Positions 54,309 through 63,865 of a stretch of DNA of 64,000 nt are shown here, piece after piece. Position 1 is the stretch's first letter. Each line of letters begins with the position of its first letter. The stretch lies in contig NZ_CP021744.1 of the NCBI RefSeq assembly GCF_002192455.1, positions 8,080,418 through 8,144,417 of the forward strand, given 5' to 3'. Origin of the DNA: Streptomyces albireticuli. GTDB taxonomy: Bacteria; Actinomycetota; Actinomycetes; Streptomycetales; Streptomycetaceae. The notes beneath the pieces were generated by a model. It saw only the letters and a list, made by a program, of their open reading frames with translations. It was not told the DNA's origin and searched no databases. The translations under genes and the position numbers were made by a program.

Positions 54309-55283
54309 TCAGTACCTCTCGTTTCCCCTGCGGGCGGTTTCGCGTGCGAGCACCGGTCCCAGGCAGGCGTCCCGATCCTCACACGCGGGAATCACGTGCT
54401 CCACGCGCCTGGACTCGTCCGGGCCGCCCGGTATCAGTACAGCGGGGACGGGTCGCTGCCCTTGGTGCCCGGGAGGGTCTTCCCCGCGCGGGCCGGGCAG
54501 TGTTCCGTCGCGGCAGGTGGGGTGTGGTCCCGGCGGGCTGCCGGGGACGGTGTGCGGTGTCCGGGTGGCGGTGTGGCCGCCATGGGATTCCCTGAGTGCG
54601 AACGCGAACGCGAACGCGAACGCGGAAGGGGGGGAGGGGGAGATGCGGGTGTTCGGCGGGGGCAGGCACGGGTGCATGGCATTGCCCCGCCGGGTGGTGC
54701 CGGCGGCTGTCCTACGGGTGGTGAGGTTCTGGTCCGGGTGGGGCTGTTGCGGTTTGCCGTTCGGCGGTGAGTTCGCCAGCGGCACCCCCGGCCCTGCCCG
54801 CTTTCCCGCCTCACCCGGTGCCGGACGGGCCCCGTTGGCCACCCGGCTCTTCTCCGGCCGGTGTGTGCCTTGCCCGGGGGGGCAGGTCCGGGCGGGTGGC
54901 CGAGGCCGGTCCGCGGGTGCCGGGTTCCGTGCGGGGCGAGGGACCGGTGCGGGGCGCAGGTACCGGGCCCAGATCTGGGCCTTGCGGTACGGGCCGGCAC
55001 CGTCGCTGTCGTATTGCGGGGCGTCGAAGGTGACCCAGTACGCCCACTCGCCGTCGTGTGCGTACGGGTGCTCCACGGGCTCCGGGGCACCCATCGCGTC
55101 GATCGTCCCCAGGAACTCGTTCTGCCACGGCCCGTCCCACTGCGGATCACGGACCACCGCGACCCGGCTGCCTGCGGGCAACGCCTCCACAGGCCACTCC
55201 CGGAGCAGGGAACAGTCCTTGAGGAGTTCGACGGCCCGCCGGTCCCGCGAGGCCGGCGAGCGGGAAAAGGAGGAAACGCTCAC
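54309..55283 (-). CDS. Ferrous-iron-transport-A-like annotated protein with extended, repeat-containing C-terminus
   Basis: ATG 55283. Residues 25-115 are well-formed: LLREWPVEALPAGSRVAVVR, DPQWDGPWQNEFLGTIDAMG, HDGEWAYWVTFDAPQYDSDG and PYRKAQIWARYLRP. Similar Streptomyces proteins are often annotated as ferrous iron transport protein A, though the evidence for iron transport is thin. After residue about 120 the sequence becomes Pro/Arg-rich and includes an Ala-Phe run from the GCGAAC hexamer array (54598-54625), so the natural stop was probably near 54900 and the tail reflects a frameshift or open G/C-rich DNA. Confidence 0.5.
   Translation of the reverse strand: MSVSSFSRSPASRDRRAVELLKDCSLLREWPVEALPAGSRVAVVRDPQWDGPWQNEFLGTIDAMGAPEPVEHPYAHDGEWAYWVTFDAPQYDSDGAGPYRKAQIWARYLRPAPVPRPARNPAPADRPRPPARTCPPGQGTHRPEKSRVANGARPAPGEAGKRAGPGVPLANSPPNGKPQQPHPDQNLTTRRTAAGTTRRGNAMHPCLPPPNTRISPSPPSAFAFAFAFALRESHGGHTATRTPHTVPGSPPGPHPTCRDGTLPGPRGEDPPGHQGQRPVPAVLIPGGPDESRRVEHVIPACEDRDACLGPVLARETARRGNERY
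54598..54625 (+). repeat. GCGAAC hexamer repeats
   Basis: Four to five copies of GCGAAC in a row, inside the questionable C-terminal extension of the leftward gene. Confidence 0.7.
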
Positions 55284-55767
55284 GCACCCCAGCTTTCCCG
55301 TAAGGCCCCCTCATCGCCACAGGTTAAAGATCACGCCCGGGGCGGCCCGCGCCCCGGCCCCGGCCCCGTCCTGGTCCTGGCTGCGCCCGTTTGTCCCGCC
55401 TTGGCCCTGTCCTGGCTCTGCCCGTGCCCGGCCGTAGCCCCGCCCCGGTCCTGCCCTGCTCCGGTCAGACCCTGCCCCGCCTTGCCTTGCCCTGGCCTGG
55501 CCCCAGCCCCGGGGCCCGGTCGTGTTCCGGCCCCCGGGCCGCGCCGTGTTCACCGCCTGCCCGCTGTACGCCCCGCGGACCACCCCCCCCGGCCGCCCGC
55601 GGGGGGGGGAGGGAGGGAGGGGGAGGGGGGTGTGCCGTTTTGTGCCGCCGGGGGTGTCCCGGGGGTCTCCTGTCCTGCTCCGGGTTGCTCTGGCCGTGTC
55701 TGCCCTGCGCCCTTCTTCGGGCTGCCTGCCTGCGTGTCGTCCTGGTCCGTTCCGGCCGTCTGCCTGT
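55284..55767. other. C-rich intergenic DNA, no gene
   Basis: Runs of CCCGGCC-type sequence and a G/C block with long poly-G (55595-55630). No start with ribosome binding site and coding composition on either strand. Confidence 0.4.
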
Positions 55768-56973
55768 TCATCGTCCTGGCAGTGGTGGGTTCACCTTGCC
55801 GTGGCGTAGGGGTGCGCTGATTGTGTGGAGGTAGGTGGCGACTTCGCGGTAGGAGGTCCAGAAGCCGGTCTCGTGGTAGGGGATGTTGTGTTGTGTGCAG
55901 TAGGTGCGGGTGAGCTGGCGGGCGCGGGGGAGGTTTTTGCGGGGCATGGAGGGGAAGAGGTGGTGTTCGATCTGGTAGTTCAGGCCTCCGTAGAGGAAGT
56001 CGGTCAGGGGGTTCGGGCGGATGTTGCGGGCGGTGAGGACCTGGCGTTCGAGCCAGCCGAGGGTTTCGGGGGTGCCGCCGCGGATGGTCATGCCTTTGTG
56101 GTTGGGGGCGAACAGCAGCCCGAAGTAGACGCCGAGGACAGCCTGCTGCACCACCAGGAACACCACCGCCAGGGCGGGTGACAGCAGGATGAAGACCGCC
56201 CCCAGGTACAGGGCCAGGCGGGCCAGGATCAGGGCGCTTTCCAGTACGGGCCGTCTGGGCAGGCCGCCGGCGATGGCTTTGACTGCGGTGCGCTGCATCT
56301 TGGCGGATTCCAGGACCAGCAGGACGAAGAACAGCACGCTCTGGTAGCGCACGATCAGGCGCTGGCCGCGGCGGCGGGCCGCGTACTGGGAGAGGTCGAA
56401 GATCGCGGTGCGCCGGCCGATGTCGGGGTCGAGTGCGAGGTGGTTGGGGTGGCTGTGGTGGCGGCTGTGGTGGTGGGTCCACCAGCCGAAGCTGACGCCG
56501 TTGACGAGATTGGCGTGGACGTAGCCGACGGCCGCCGACGCCCCTGTGCCGCGGAACATCGCCTTGTGGCCGGCGTCGTGCCACAGGAAGGAGCTCTGCG
56601 CCCCGCACAGCCCCATCCAGGCGGCGACCGGGATCTGCCACCAGGAGTCGCCCACCAGGAAGAACGCGGCCAGGCCCGCTGCCAGCAGGGTGGTGTTGAG
56701 GGTGAGGCGGCCCAGGTAGTAGGCGGGGCGCAGTTCCAGCAGGCCCTCGGCCTTCACCTGCTTGAGGAGTTCCGCGAACGTGGCGGAGGCCCCGGCCGGG
56801 GCCGGCAGGGCACACGCCGCGCCCGCGGGGCCGGCGGCGCCCGCGTGGCCGGCCGCGGGCACGGCGGCGGGCGTGGGCACGGGGCCGGCCGTGGGCATGG
56901 GGGTGGGCGTGGGCACGGGGGTGGTTGTGGTGGTGGGGCCGGTGTCGGTGGTGTGCTTGTGCGAGGGGTGCAT
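55768..56973 (-). CDS. Membrane fatty acid desaturase (acyl-lipid/acyl-CoA type)
   Basis: About 401 residues from ATG 56973 (site GGAGAGC). All three His boxes are present: FLWHDAGHKAMF, WTHHHSRHHSHPNHL and LNYQIEHHLFPSMP, with the QxxHH third box typical of front-end/linoleoyl-CoA desaturase-like enzymes. Membrane segments surround them (LTLNTTLLAAGLAAFFLVG, LALYLGAVFILLSPALAVVF). The first 80 residues are a Pro/Thr/Ala-rich leader. It should introduce a double bond into an acyl chain using a di-iron centre. With KAS II, KAS III and the DUF2156 gene nearby, it may tailor a specialised acyl chain rather than membrane lipids in general. Confidence 0.9.
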   Translation of the reverse strand: MHPSHKHTTDTGPTTTTTPVPTPTPMPTAGPVPTPAAVPAAGHAGAAGPAGAACALPAPAGASATFAELLKQVKAEGLLELRPAYYLGRLTLNTTLLAAGLAAFFLVGDSWWQIPVAAWMGLCGAQSSFLWHDAGHKAMFRGTGASAAVGYVHANLVNGVSFGWWTHHHSRHHSHPNHLALDPDIGRRTAIFDLSQYAARRRGQRLIVRYQSVLFFVLLVLESAKMQRTAVKAIAGGLPRRPVLESALILARLALYLGAVFILLSPALAVVFLVVQQAVLGVYFGLLFAPNHKGMTIRGGTPETLGWLERQVLTARNIRPNPLTDFLYGGLNYQIEHHLFPSMPRKNLPRARQLTRTYCTQHNIPYHETGFWTSYREVATYLHTISAPLRHGKVNPPLPGR

Positions 56974-57598
56974 ACGGTGCTCTCCTTCGAGGCGCGGCCC
57001 GCCCGGCCCGTCCGGTGCCGCCGTGGGAGGGGCAGTCCGGCGACCCGCCCCCCGGGGCACCGGCCGCCGGCCGTCAGCCGGCGGGGTCCGGGGTCCGGGG
57101 TCCGGGCAGGCGCCCGGCCTGTGCGGGCACCGGGTCCGTGCCGGGGCCCCGGCCACCGGGAGACCGGCCACCGGCCGTCAGCCGTCGTCGGCCGTTGCTG
57201 GCCGGCTGCCGGGAGAGCGGTCACCGGGCTTCGGGTGCCAGGTGCCAGGTGCCAGGTGCCGGGCGTTCGGTGCCGGGTGTGGGGCGGGGTGTTGTGCCCA
57301 GCTTCCCCCGCCGTGCTGATGCGGTACTGATACGCACCTGACCGCCCATCCGCCCGTTCGCGCCTGCCGCCTGCCGCCTGCCCGCCTGCCGCCTGCCGCC
57401 TGCCGCCTGCCCGCCTGCCGCCTGCCGCCTGCCGCCTGCCGCCTGCCGCCTGCCGGCCTGCCGCCTGCCGCCTGCCGCCTGCCGCCTGCCGCCTGCCGCC
57501 TGGCCGCCTGCCGCCTGCCGCCTGCCGCCTGCCGCCTGCCGCCTGCCGCCTGGCTGCCGCCTGCCTGCCGGGCCCGGGGCCTGGGCCTGGGGCCTGGG
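56974..57598. other. Intergenic region dominated by short tandem repeats
   Basis: Includes GCCAGGT repeats (57236-57260) and the GCCTGCC array (57361-57570). No gene supported. The promoter of the leftward desaturase gene is presumably in 56980-57060. Confidence 0.45.
57361..57570. repeat. Long GCCTGCC heptamer array
   Basis: About 28 copies of the 7-bp unit with a few one-base interruptions. The period is not a multiple of three. Such arrays are prone to slippage and may vary between isolates. Confidence 0.85.
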
Positions 57599-57763
57599 TC
57601 AGGTGGGTGGTGGCCCGGTGGTCAGGTGGGTGTCCAGTGCGCGGACGGTCTGGTCGGCCTCCCGTGCCGCTTCCGTGTCGTCCGGGTGCTCGATGATGCG
57701 CATCAGGCCTTCGACCAGTGCTTCTTGCAGGGCCTGTGTGGTCCTCTCGTGGGACGGTTCCAT
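57599..57763 (-). CDS. 54-residue acidic helical protein
   Basis: ATG 57763 follows GAAGGGA. It reads MEPSHERTTQALQEALVEGL, MRIIEHPDDTEAAREADQTV, RALDTHLTTGPPPT, a single amphipathic helix region. It lies just downstream of the DUF2156 gene on the same strand, 38 nt after its stop, so it may be co-transcribed. Unknown function. Confidence 0.5.
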   Translation of the reverse strand: MEPSHERTTQALQEALVEGLMRIIEHPDDTEAAREADQTVRALDTHLTTGPPPT

Positions 57764-57801
57764 GGAGTCCCTTCCTTCGCGGCGGCGGTGGTCCGGGTGG
57801 T

Positions 57802-58801
57802 TCACAGGGCGTTGCAGGCGCGGAAGATGTGGGCGAAGGCGGCGGGGAGGCCTGTCCGTCGAAGGCCACGTATTCGGGGATCCTCTCGCGTGCGGCCCAT
57901 TTGTGTTTGTAGGCGAGCTGGGTGCGAGCCGGGTAGAGGGCCTGGCCCTGTTCCACAGGTAGTGCATGAGCCACTGGAAGGCCGGGCTGTGGCCGGGGAG
58001 TTCCGCCCCTGCGTCCAGGCCGGTGAAGGGGTGAAGCCGAAGTGCAGCCATCTGGTTCCTTCGCGGCGGAACACCTCGATCGCGTGGGCGTTGAGGGCTT
58101 CCATCAGGCCGGGGAGCCGCCGGGGACGCGCCGGCTGAGGTCGTGGAGCCAGCCCTGGCGGGTGCCGTAGACGGGGGAGTAGGAGAGGTAGGCGACCGTC
58201 CGGCCCGCGATCGTGCCGGTGAACAGGCGCCGGTGCCGCTGTGCGCTGCCGCCGATCTCGCCGACGAGGAACTCCAGTTCCCTCGTGTGCGGGCCCTTGG
58301 CCCCCAGCCATGCCGCGTCGACGGCGCGCAGCGCCTCGTAGGAGTGCTCGGGCCGGTGCGCTTCCTGGATCACCAGGTCGTTGCGCAGGGCGCGGGAGAT
58401 CTTGTTGCGCAGCTGCATGAAGGCGGTGCCGCGCAGGGTGAAGTCGTCCAGGGCAGGGCCCAGGACGCGCCGATCTGGTTGACGGTGAAGCCGTGGCGGG
58501 CGTAGGCGAGGGCGTCGGTGTGCTGGAGCTGCACGCCGACCAGGCCCAGGCCCTCGCGCCGGGCGTGGGCGCGGAAGGCGTCGAGGAGGAGGGTGTAGGT
58601 GTGCTCGGGGGCGAACGGGCCGCCGAACTGCACGAGGTAGCGGCCGGCGGGGCGGTAGACGATGACGCCGTCGGTACGGGGGAGGGTGAAGGTGTGGTTG
58701 CCGCGGTTGAGGGCGAGGAAGGCGCTGGGGTTGTCCGCGCCGGTGTACCGGGTGATGGCCTGGAGGATCTGCGCTCCGGTAGCGGTAGCGGTGGCGGACA
58801 A
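57802..58801 (-). CDS. DUF2156 protein (phosphatidylglycerol lysyltransferase C-terminal-like), multiple frameshifts
   Basis: ATG 58801 starts ILQAITRYTGADNPSAFLAL, GVIVYRPAGRYLVQFGGPFA and LGLVGVQLQHTDALAYARHG. In other frames follow LRGTAFMQLRNKISRALRND (the LRG...LRN..RA motif of the LPG synthase C-terminal domain), LFTGTIAGRTVAYLSYSPVY, GLMEALNAHAIEVFRREGTR, LDAGAELPGHSPAFQWLMHY, LAYKHKWAARERIPEYVAFD and FAHIFRACNAL at 57802. At least four single-base shifts in G/C runs are needed. The related MprF domain transfers an amino acid from aminoacyl-tRNA to a lipid; here a tRNA-like gene lies 350 bp away. Confidence 0.7.
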
Positions 58802-58820
58802 CGTCGGGCCCCCTCCTGCT

Positions 58821-58980
58821 GGTGATGCCTGATCCCTTGCCGGTGATGCCTGCTCCCTGCCGGTGGTGCCTGCTCCCTGCCGGTGGTGCGGGCTCCTTGC
58901 CGGTGGTGCGGGCTCCTTGCCGGTGGTGCGGGCTCCTTGCCGGTGGTGCGGGCTCCTTGCCGGTGGCGCGTGCTTCCTGC
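58821..58980. repeat. Tandem array of eight 20-bp units upstream of the DUF2156 gene
   Basis: Eight copies of CGGTGGTGCGGGCTCCTTGC (four exact, the outer ones with 2-5 changes). The array starts 20 bp upstream of the DUF2156 start codon, so it covers its promoter region. A 20-bp period places each copy about two helical turns from the next. It could bind a regulator cooperatively or be a neutral minisatellite. Confidence 0.85.
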
Positions 58981-59147
58981 CGCTGGTGGTGGTGCGTGGC
59001 GACGACTTGAGTAGAGCACCGTGCCTGCCGTGCCGGAAAGGGGAATGCGGGCAATGGCGGGGGTGTCAGGCGGGTGTCAGGTGCGTATCAGCGGGGGCTG
59101 TCACTGTGGTCGGGCGAGCGGCCCGCCGCGGGCGGGGCGGTTCGCCG

Positions 59148-59231
<84 letters not shown>

Positions 59232-59374
59232 CCCCCGCACCCCCTGCCCCACACCCTCTGCCCCGCGGCCTTGGCCCGTACCCCCGGCTTGCGGGCCCGG
59301 CCTCACGCCTTCCGCCTGTCCCGGTGCCCCTCGTTCCCGCGGAGCACTCTTGGGGCCAAGGGGTCTGTCTACGG

Positions 59375-60151
59375 TCATGGGCCCGCGGGATTCCGCGCCC
59401 CCCCGGCTACGCCCGCCCCGCCCGGCTCCCCTTCTTCTGGCTTCCCGGGGGCCTGTGTCCTTCTTCTCCTTTTTCGCTTCCGTGGCGGGTGTTCAGGACC
59501 GGTCCGCGGCGGGTGTGGGGTTGCCGAGGGCGCGGTGGGGAGTTCGAGGACGCTGCGGGTGATGCGGGGGGTGTCGAGAGGGGAGGGGCGGTTGATGAGG
59601 TCGTCCAGGAGGCCGTCGGCCGCGTGGTAGATCATGCGGAACGTCCAGTCGGGGTCCTGGCAGGTGAAGGCGCCGGCGTGGGCTCCGCGGGTGACGAAGG
59701 CGGACATGAGGTCGATGACGCGGGCGTTGCTCGCCTTGCACAGTTCCAGGGCTCTGGCGTTGGCGGAGCCGTAGACGATGCGGTGCAGGGCGGCGTGGTC
59801 GGCGGCGTGGCGGATGAGAGCGGTCAGGAGGCGGTCGACGGCCGGCCACCAGGCGCCGGTGGTATCCGCGTCCGTTTCCTCAAGGATGCGTTCGGTGGTG
59901 GCGACGAAGGTGTCGACGTACTCCTCCCACAGGGCGCCCAGCAGGTGGTCCTTGGTCTCGAAGTGCAGGTAGAAGGTGCCCTTGGCGATCTGTGCGGCGG
60001 TGGTGATGTCGCTGATGCGGGCGTCGGTGAAGCCGGTGGCGGCGAAGACCTCGGCGCCGGCCCGCAGGATGTCGGCCCTGCGGTCCTGGGGGCTCTTGGC
60101 CACGCGTTTGCGCCGTGCGGGTGCCGCTTCGGTGGTGGGGGTGGTGGCCAT
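59375..60151 (-). CDS. TetR/AcrR family transcriptional regulator
   Basis: ATG 60151. The TetR DNA-binding domain covers residues about 22-68: RRADILRAGAEVFAATGFTD, ARISDITTAAQIAKGTFYLH, FETKDHLLGALWEEYVD. The helical ligand domain follows (VDRLLTALIRHAADHAALHR, ALELCKASNARVIDLMSAFV, PDWTFRMIYHAADGLLDDLI). The C-terminal 55 residues are Pro/Arg/Lys-rich and may be non-native. Two palindromes just upstream (60243-60281) are probable autoregulatory operators. Likely ligands in this setting are acyl-CoA or acyl compounds. Confidence 0.88.
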   Translation of the reverse strand: MATTPTTEAAPARRKRVAKSPQDRRADILRAGAEVFAATGFTDARISDITTAAQIAKGTFYLHFETKDHLLGALWEEYVDTFVATTERILEETDADTTGAWWPAVDRLLTALIRHAADHAALHRIVYGSANARALELCKASNARVIDLMSAFVTRGAHAGAFTCQDPDWTFRMIYHAADGLLDDLINRPSPLDTPRITRSVLELPTAPSATPHPPRTGPEHPPRKRKRRRRTQAPGKPEEGEPGGAGVAGGARNPAGP

Positions 60152-60242
60152 CTGCGCGCGCCTGCCCTTTCGTCGCCTCTTCTCCGGGTGGCCGGGGGTC
60201 GCCCGTTTGCGTGCGGGGTCCCGGCCGCACCCAATCTACCTG

Positions 60243-60281
60243 ACTGACCGCCAGTCAGTGGTTGACTGACCGGCGGTCAGT
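60243..60281. promoter_or_regulatory. Two tandem TetR-type operators
   Basis: ACTGACCGGCGGTCAGT (60265-60281) is a perfect 17-bp palindrome. ACTGACCGCCAGTCAGT (60243-60259) is an imperfect second copy 22 bp away centre to centre. They lie 92-130 bp upstream of the TetR start and between it and the rightward DinB-like gene, so both directions could be controlled. Confidence 0.75.
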
Positions 60282-60672
60282 CGATACTTTCGGGTAGCCG
60301 CCGGCACCCCACCCCTCTCCCATGGCCTATCCATCAACTTCCCTTCCGTCAGGGGTGTTTGGCTCCGTTTCCCGTTCGGCCCGGCTTGTCCCTGCTCCTG
60401 CTCCTGCTCCTGCTTCTGCTTCTGGTGCTGTTTTTGTCGTCCGTGAACGCGGGGGACGGCAAACGCACCCCACCGCCCGCCGGACAGTGCGCACCCCCGG
60501 CACCGCCTGACGCCCGCTCCGGCCCGTACCGGCCACGGGTGCTTGTGCCGTCCCCGCCGGCCGTCCCCGCTGTCTGCACCCGCGCCCTGACCCCCGCCCC
60601 TTTCCGGCCTCTCCGGCCTCCCGTCCCCGTGTGTTTCTCCCGTGTGCCTTTTCCGTCTGTTGGAGTTTCTCT
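60282..60672. other. Intergenic region with CTCCTG/CTTCTG repeats
   Basis: A hexamer-like CTGCTC/CTGCTT array at 60390-60430 lies in an otherwise unremarkable region. No gene is supported; open frames are due to composition. Confidence 0.35.
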
Positions 60673-61143
60673 GTGGACAGCACCGCTCTCGCCCGCGCTT
60701 ACCGTTCCCTCCTGGACCGCGCAGGCCCTCACCGCCGCCGTGCCTGTTCTGGGGGCGGAGGACCGGGCCACTGCCGACTGGACGCTGGGGCATATCGCCC
60801 TGAGCGACGGCATGCTGGCCGCTGTCGCCCGGGACGTCCTGGCCGGCCGGCCGCCCGTATCGACAACACCGGCCATGGAACCCGCCGCTCTCGCCCGTCT
60901 CACCGCCACCCATCGGTCGCTCTCGTACGCCGTCATGCCGGTGAACTGCTGGGCCTGGTGGAGGCCCTCTCCCCGCACCAGGCGGCGGCTTTGATCCAAG
61001 CCCGCCTGGTCGACCGGACCGGCCGCCAGGTCTTCGACGGCCGTCTGGCCTGGGAGGAGGTGGTGCGCATGCGGGCCGAGGAGCATCTGCCCGGCCACGC
61101 CGCCACGCTCGCCGCCCTCCATCCCGCCGCCGGCCGGGCCTGA
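60673..61143 (+). CDS. DinB-like (maleylpyruvate isomerase N-terminal-like) protein, frameshifted
   Basis: GTG 60673 follows GGAG at 8 nt. VDSTALARAYRSLLDRAG, then in the next frame GAEDRATADWTLGHIALSDG, MLAAVARDVLAGRPP and MEPAALARLTATHRS, and finally back in the first frame RRHAGELLGLVEALSPHQAA, FDGRLAWEEVVRMRAEEHLP and GHAATLAAL. The four-helix DinB/mycothiol-dependent fold is indicated by WTLGHIALSDG and EEHLPGH, which supply metal His residues. Two single-base shifts are needed. Role unknown; converges with the KAS II gene. Confidence 0.55.
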   Translation: MDSTALARAYRSLLDRAGPHRRRACSGGGGPGHCRLDAGAYRPERRHAGRCRPGRPGRPAARIDNTGHGTRRSRPSHRHPSVALVRRHAGELLGLVEALSPHQAAALIQARLVDRTGRQVFDGRLAWEEVVRMRAEEHLPGHAATLAALHPAAGRA

Positions 61144-61167
61144 AGGGGAGGGCCCTGGGGGCGGGGG

Positions 61168-62387
61168 TCAGGCGGGGGCGAGGACGAGGACGGCGTTCTG
61201 GCCGCCGAAGCCGCTGGAGTTGCTCAGGATCACCCCGCCCGGTGCCGGGGGGGGCGGGAGGCGACGTCGATGTCCATCCTCGGGTCGAGGGATGTGAGGT
61301 TCGCCGTGGGCGGCACCAGGCGCTGCTCGGCGGTCAGGACGGCGAAGACCGCTTCCACGGCCCCCGCCGCGCCCAGCAGGTGCCCGTGACCCCTTTGGTA
61401 GAGGTCACCAGCGGACGGCCCGTCAGCACCCGGTGGATCACCCGCGCCTCGGCCAGATCGTTGAGGGGGGTGGAGGTGCCGTGCGCGTTGACGTGCCCGA
61501 CCTCACCCGGCGAGAGCCCGGCATCGGCGAGCGCCGCGCGGATGGCGGCCTCCAGGCCCGGCCTTCAGGGTGGGGAGAGGTCAGGTGGTGGGCGTCGGCG
61601 GAGGCCCCGTAACCCACGATCCGCCCCCGCACCCGCGCCCCGCGCGCCCGGGCGTCGGCGGCCCGCTCCAGGACCAGGATGCCCGCGCCCTCCCGGCCAC
61701 GAACCCGTCCCGGCCCGCATCGAAGGGCCGCGACGCACCCTGGGGGTCCTCCTCACGCTGCGAGAGCGCCCCCATCTGCGCGAAGCCGGCCATCACCAGC
61801 GGGGTGAGCATCGCCTCGCTCCCGCCCGTCAGCACGATGTCGCACCGGTCCAGGGCGAGCAGGTCACGCGCGGTGCCCACCGCGCTCGCCCCCGACGCGC
61901 ACGCGGTGGCCACCACCAGGTTCGGGCCCCGCGCCCCGAACTCCAGGGCGGCCTGCCCGGCCAGCATGTTCGGCAGCTGCCTCGGCAGCAGCAACGGCGA
62001 CACACGCGCCGGGCCCTCACCGAGCAGCACCCGGTGCTGCTCCTCCACGGTGATAGGCCCGCCGTCCGCGCAGCCCAGCACGACACCCACCCGCCCGCCG
62101 TCCCAGGTCGCCGGGTCCAGACCGGCGTCCGCGACCGCTTCCCGGGCGGCGACCAGCGCGAACTGCACGAAAGGGTCCAGACGATGGGCGCGGCGCGCCC
62201 CCAGCAGAGCGGCGGCGTCGAAGCCCGGCACCCGGCAGGAGATCCGTACACGGTGGTGCGCCAGGAGCGGGTCCCAGGCCGCCGCCGGCCGGGCCTCGGT
62301 CACCGCCCGCCAGCTGGGTCCGACACCGATCCCGCCCGGGGTGACCAGGCCCAGCCCGGTGACCGCGACCTCGGCAGCGTTCCTCAC
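61168..62387 (-). CDS. KAS II (FabF-like) ketosynthase, multiple frameshifts
   Basis: GTG 62387 starts VRNAAEVAVTGLGLVTPGGI. AHRLDPFVQFALVAAREAVA, VGVVLGCADGGPITVEEQHR and VVATACASGASAVGTARDLL (active-site Cys), GGSEAMLTPLVMAGFAQMGA and GASRPFDAGRDGFVAG are in one frame. After about 61695 the frame changes several times: VRGRIVGYGASADAHHLTSP, VNAHGTSTPLNDLAEARVIH (first His), TKGVTGHLLGAAGAVEAVFA (second His), GVILSNSSGFGGQNAVLVLA to TGA 61168-61170. The Cys-His-His triad is complete, so the original enzyme was an active condensing enzyme. With KAS III and the desaturase it suggests a dedicated type II acyl-chain pathway. Confidence 0.8.
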
Positions 62388-62868
62388 AGCGCCGCACCCC
62401 GTACCCGTGCCCGTGTCCGCATCCGCACCGATACCCGCACCCGCGCTCGTCCCGTGTTCGCGGCTGCGTCCGTGCACGTGCCCGTACCCGCATCCGCGCT
62501 GGCGTGCGTGCGCGCGCCCGGTCCCGGGTCTGGCCGGTCGGGTGGCGGGCGGCGGCGGGTACGCGGAGCGTTCCGTAGCCGTAGCCGTAGCCGTAGCCGT
62601 AGCCGTAGCCGTAGCCGTAGCCGTAACGGGATCTGCTGCCCCAACCCGGTCCGGATCGCGGCCGCAACCGGGTCCGTATCCGGGCCCGGGCCCTGAGCTG
62701 GTGAGCGGGCCCGCCTGCCCCGCCGGTTCCCGACGTTCCTTCACTGTCCGCACCTCACGGGGATCCTCATCTGGGCTCGGCCGGCCCGGCGCCGCAACGC
62801 CGCACACAGCAGGGAGAAACAGAAGCAAAGGCGGGGGAGGGGTGTCAGGGCGGGGAGGGCGGGCCAGG
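62388..62868. other. Gap between the KAS II and KAS III genes, with hexamer repeats
   Basis: About 480 bp without a supported gene. Includes the GTAGCC array at 62575-62622. A minus-strand open frame here is only a continuation of the KAS II frame through low-complexity DNA. An acyl carrier protein gene might be expected in this position but none is recognisable. Confidence 0.4.
62575..62622. repeat. GTAGCC hexamer array, eight copies
   Basis: Eight consecutive GTAGCC units upstream of the KAS II start. Confidence 0.85.
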
Positions 62869-63865
62869 TCATCGTGGTGGCTCCCAGGTCAGGCCGCCGC
62901 CGAACGCGGTCAGCAGCACCCGCTCACCCGCCCGTAGGCGCCCTGCGGTGGCGGAGTGGGCCAGCAGCAGGGGGATGGAGGCGGCCCGGTGTTGCCGACC
63001 TCCTCGATGTTCGACAGACACCGCCCGGCCGGGATACCGATACGGTCCCCGACGGCGGCCAGGATCCGGGCGTTGGCCTGGTGCGCGGCCAGGTGGTCCA
63101 CGTCCCCCGCTTCCACCCGGCTTCCTCCAGGGCCGTGTGCGCGGCGCCGGCCATCCGCTCGACCGCGTGCCGGAACGTCTCGCGCCCCCGCATCCGGAAG
63201 AACTCCTCACCCACCCCGGCCGGTGCCCCCGAGGACTTCTGCCGGGACCCGCCGGCCGGTACCTCGATGAGGTGGCCCAGCCCCCCGTCGCTGCCCAGCA
63301 CCACCGGCCCCACCGCCCCCGCCTCGCCCGCGTCCCCTTCCCGCAGGACGACCGCTCCGGCACCGTCGGCGAAGATCACGGCGGTGGCCCGGTCCCCCGG
63401 GTCGATCAGGGTGGTGAAAGCGTCCGCCGCGATCAGCAGCACCCGCCCGCCCCGCCCGAGGCGATCAGGCCCGCGGCGGTGGCCAGCCCGTAGAGGAAGC
63501 CCGTGCACACCGCGGCGATGTCGAACGCCGCACCGGCCCAGCCCGAGCCGGGCGGCGACCTCCGGCGCGGTGGCCGGGCACGGCCGGTCCGGGTGGTCGT
63601 CGCCAGCACCACCGCCTCCACCCGCCCCGCCCCGCGCACTCCAGCGCGCGCCGGCCGGCCGCGACAGCCAGGTCGGAGGTGGCCGTCCCCGGCGCGATCA
63701 CATGCCGCGCCCTGATCCCGGTACGGGTACGGATCCACTCCTCCGAGGTATCCAGACGGTGTGTCAGCTCGGCGTTGGTCACCACGTCGGGCGGTACGTA
63801 CCCGCCGACGCCCGCCACCACCGCCGCCCGCCCCCCACCCTGCCCGCACCCGCGCTGGTGGTCAT
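62869..63865 (-). CDS. KAS III (FabH-like) ketosynthase, multiple frameshifts
   Basis: ATG 63865; after a shift in the G run near 63830 the frame reads VAGVGGYVPPDVVTNAELTH, RLDTSEEWIRTRTGIRARHV, IAPGTATSDLAVAAGRRALE. Later pieces: FDIAAVCTGFLYGLATAAGL (active Cys), RVLLIAADAFTTLIDPGDRA, TAVIFADGAGAVVLREGDAG, DHLAAHQANARILAAVGDRI (His), CLSNIEEVGNT (Asn) and SATAGRLRAGERVLLTAFGG up to TGA 62869. The Cys-His-Asn triad of FabH enzymes is complete. It should start acyl chains from an acyl-CoA and malonyl-ACP. At least five single-base shifts, all in G/C runs. Confidence 0.82.
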
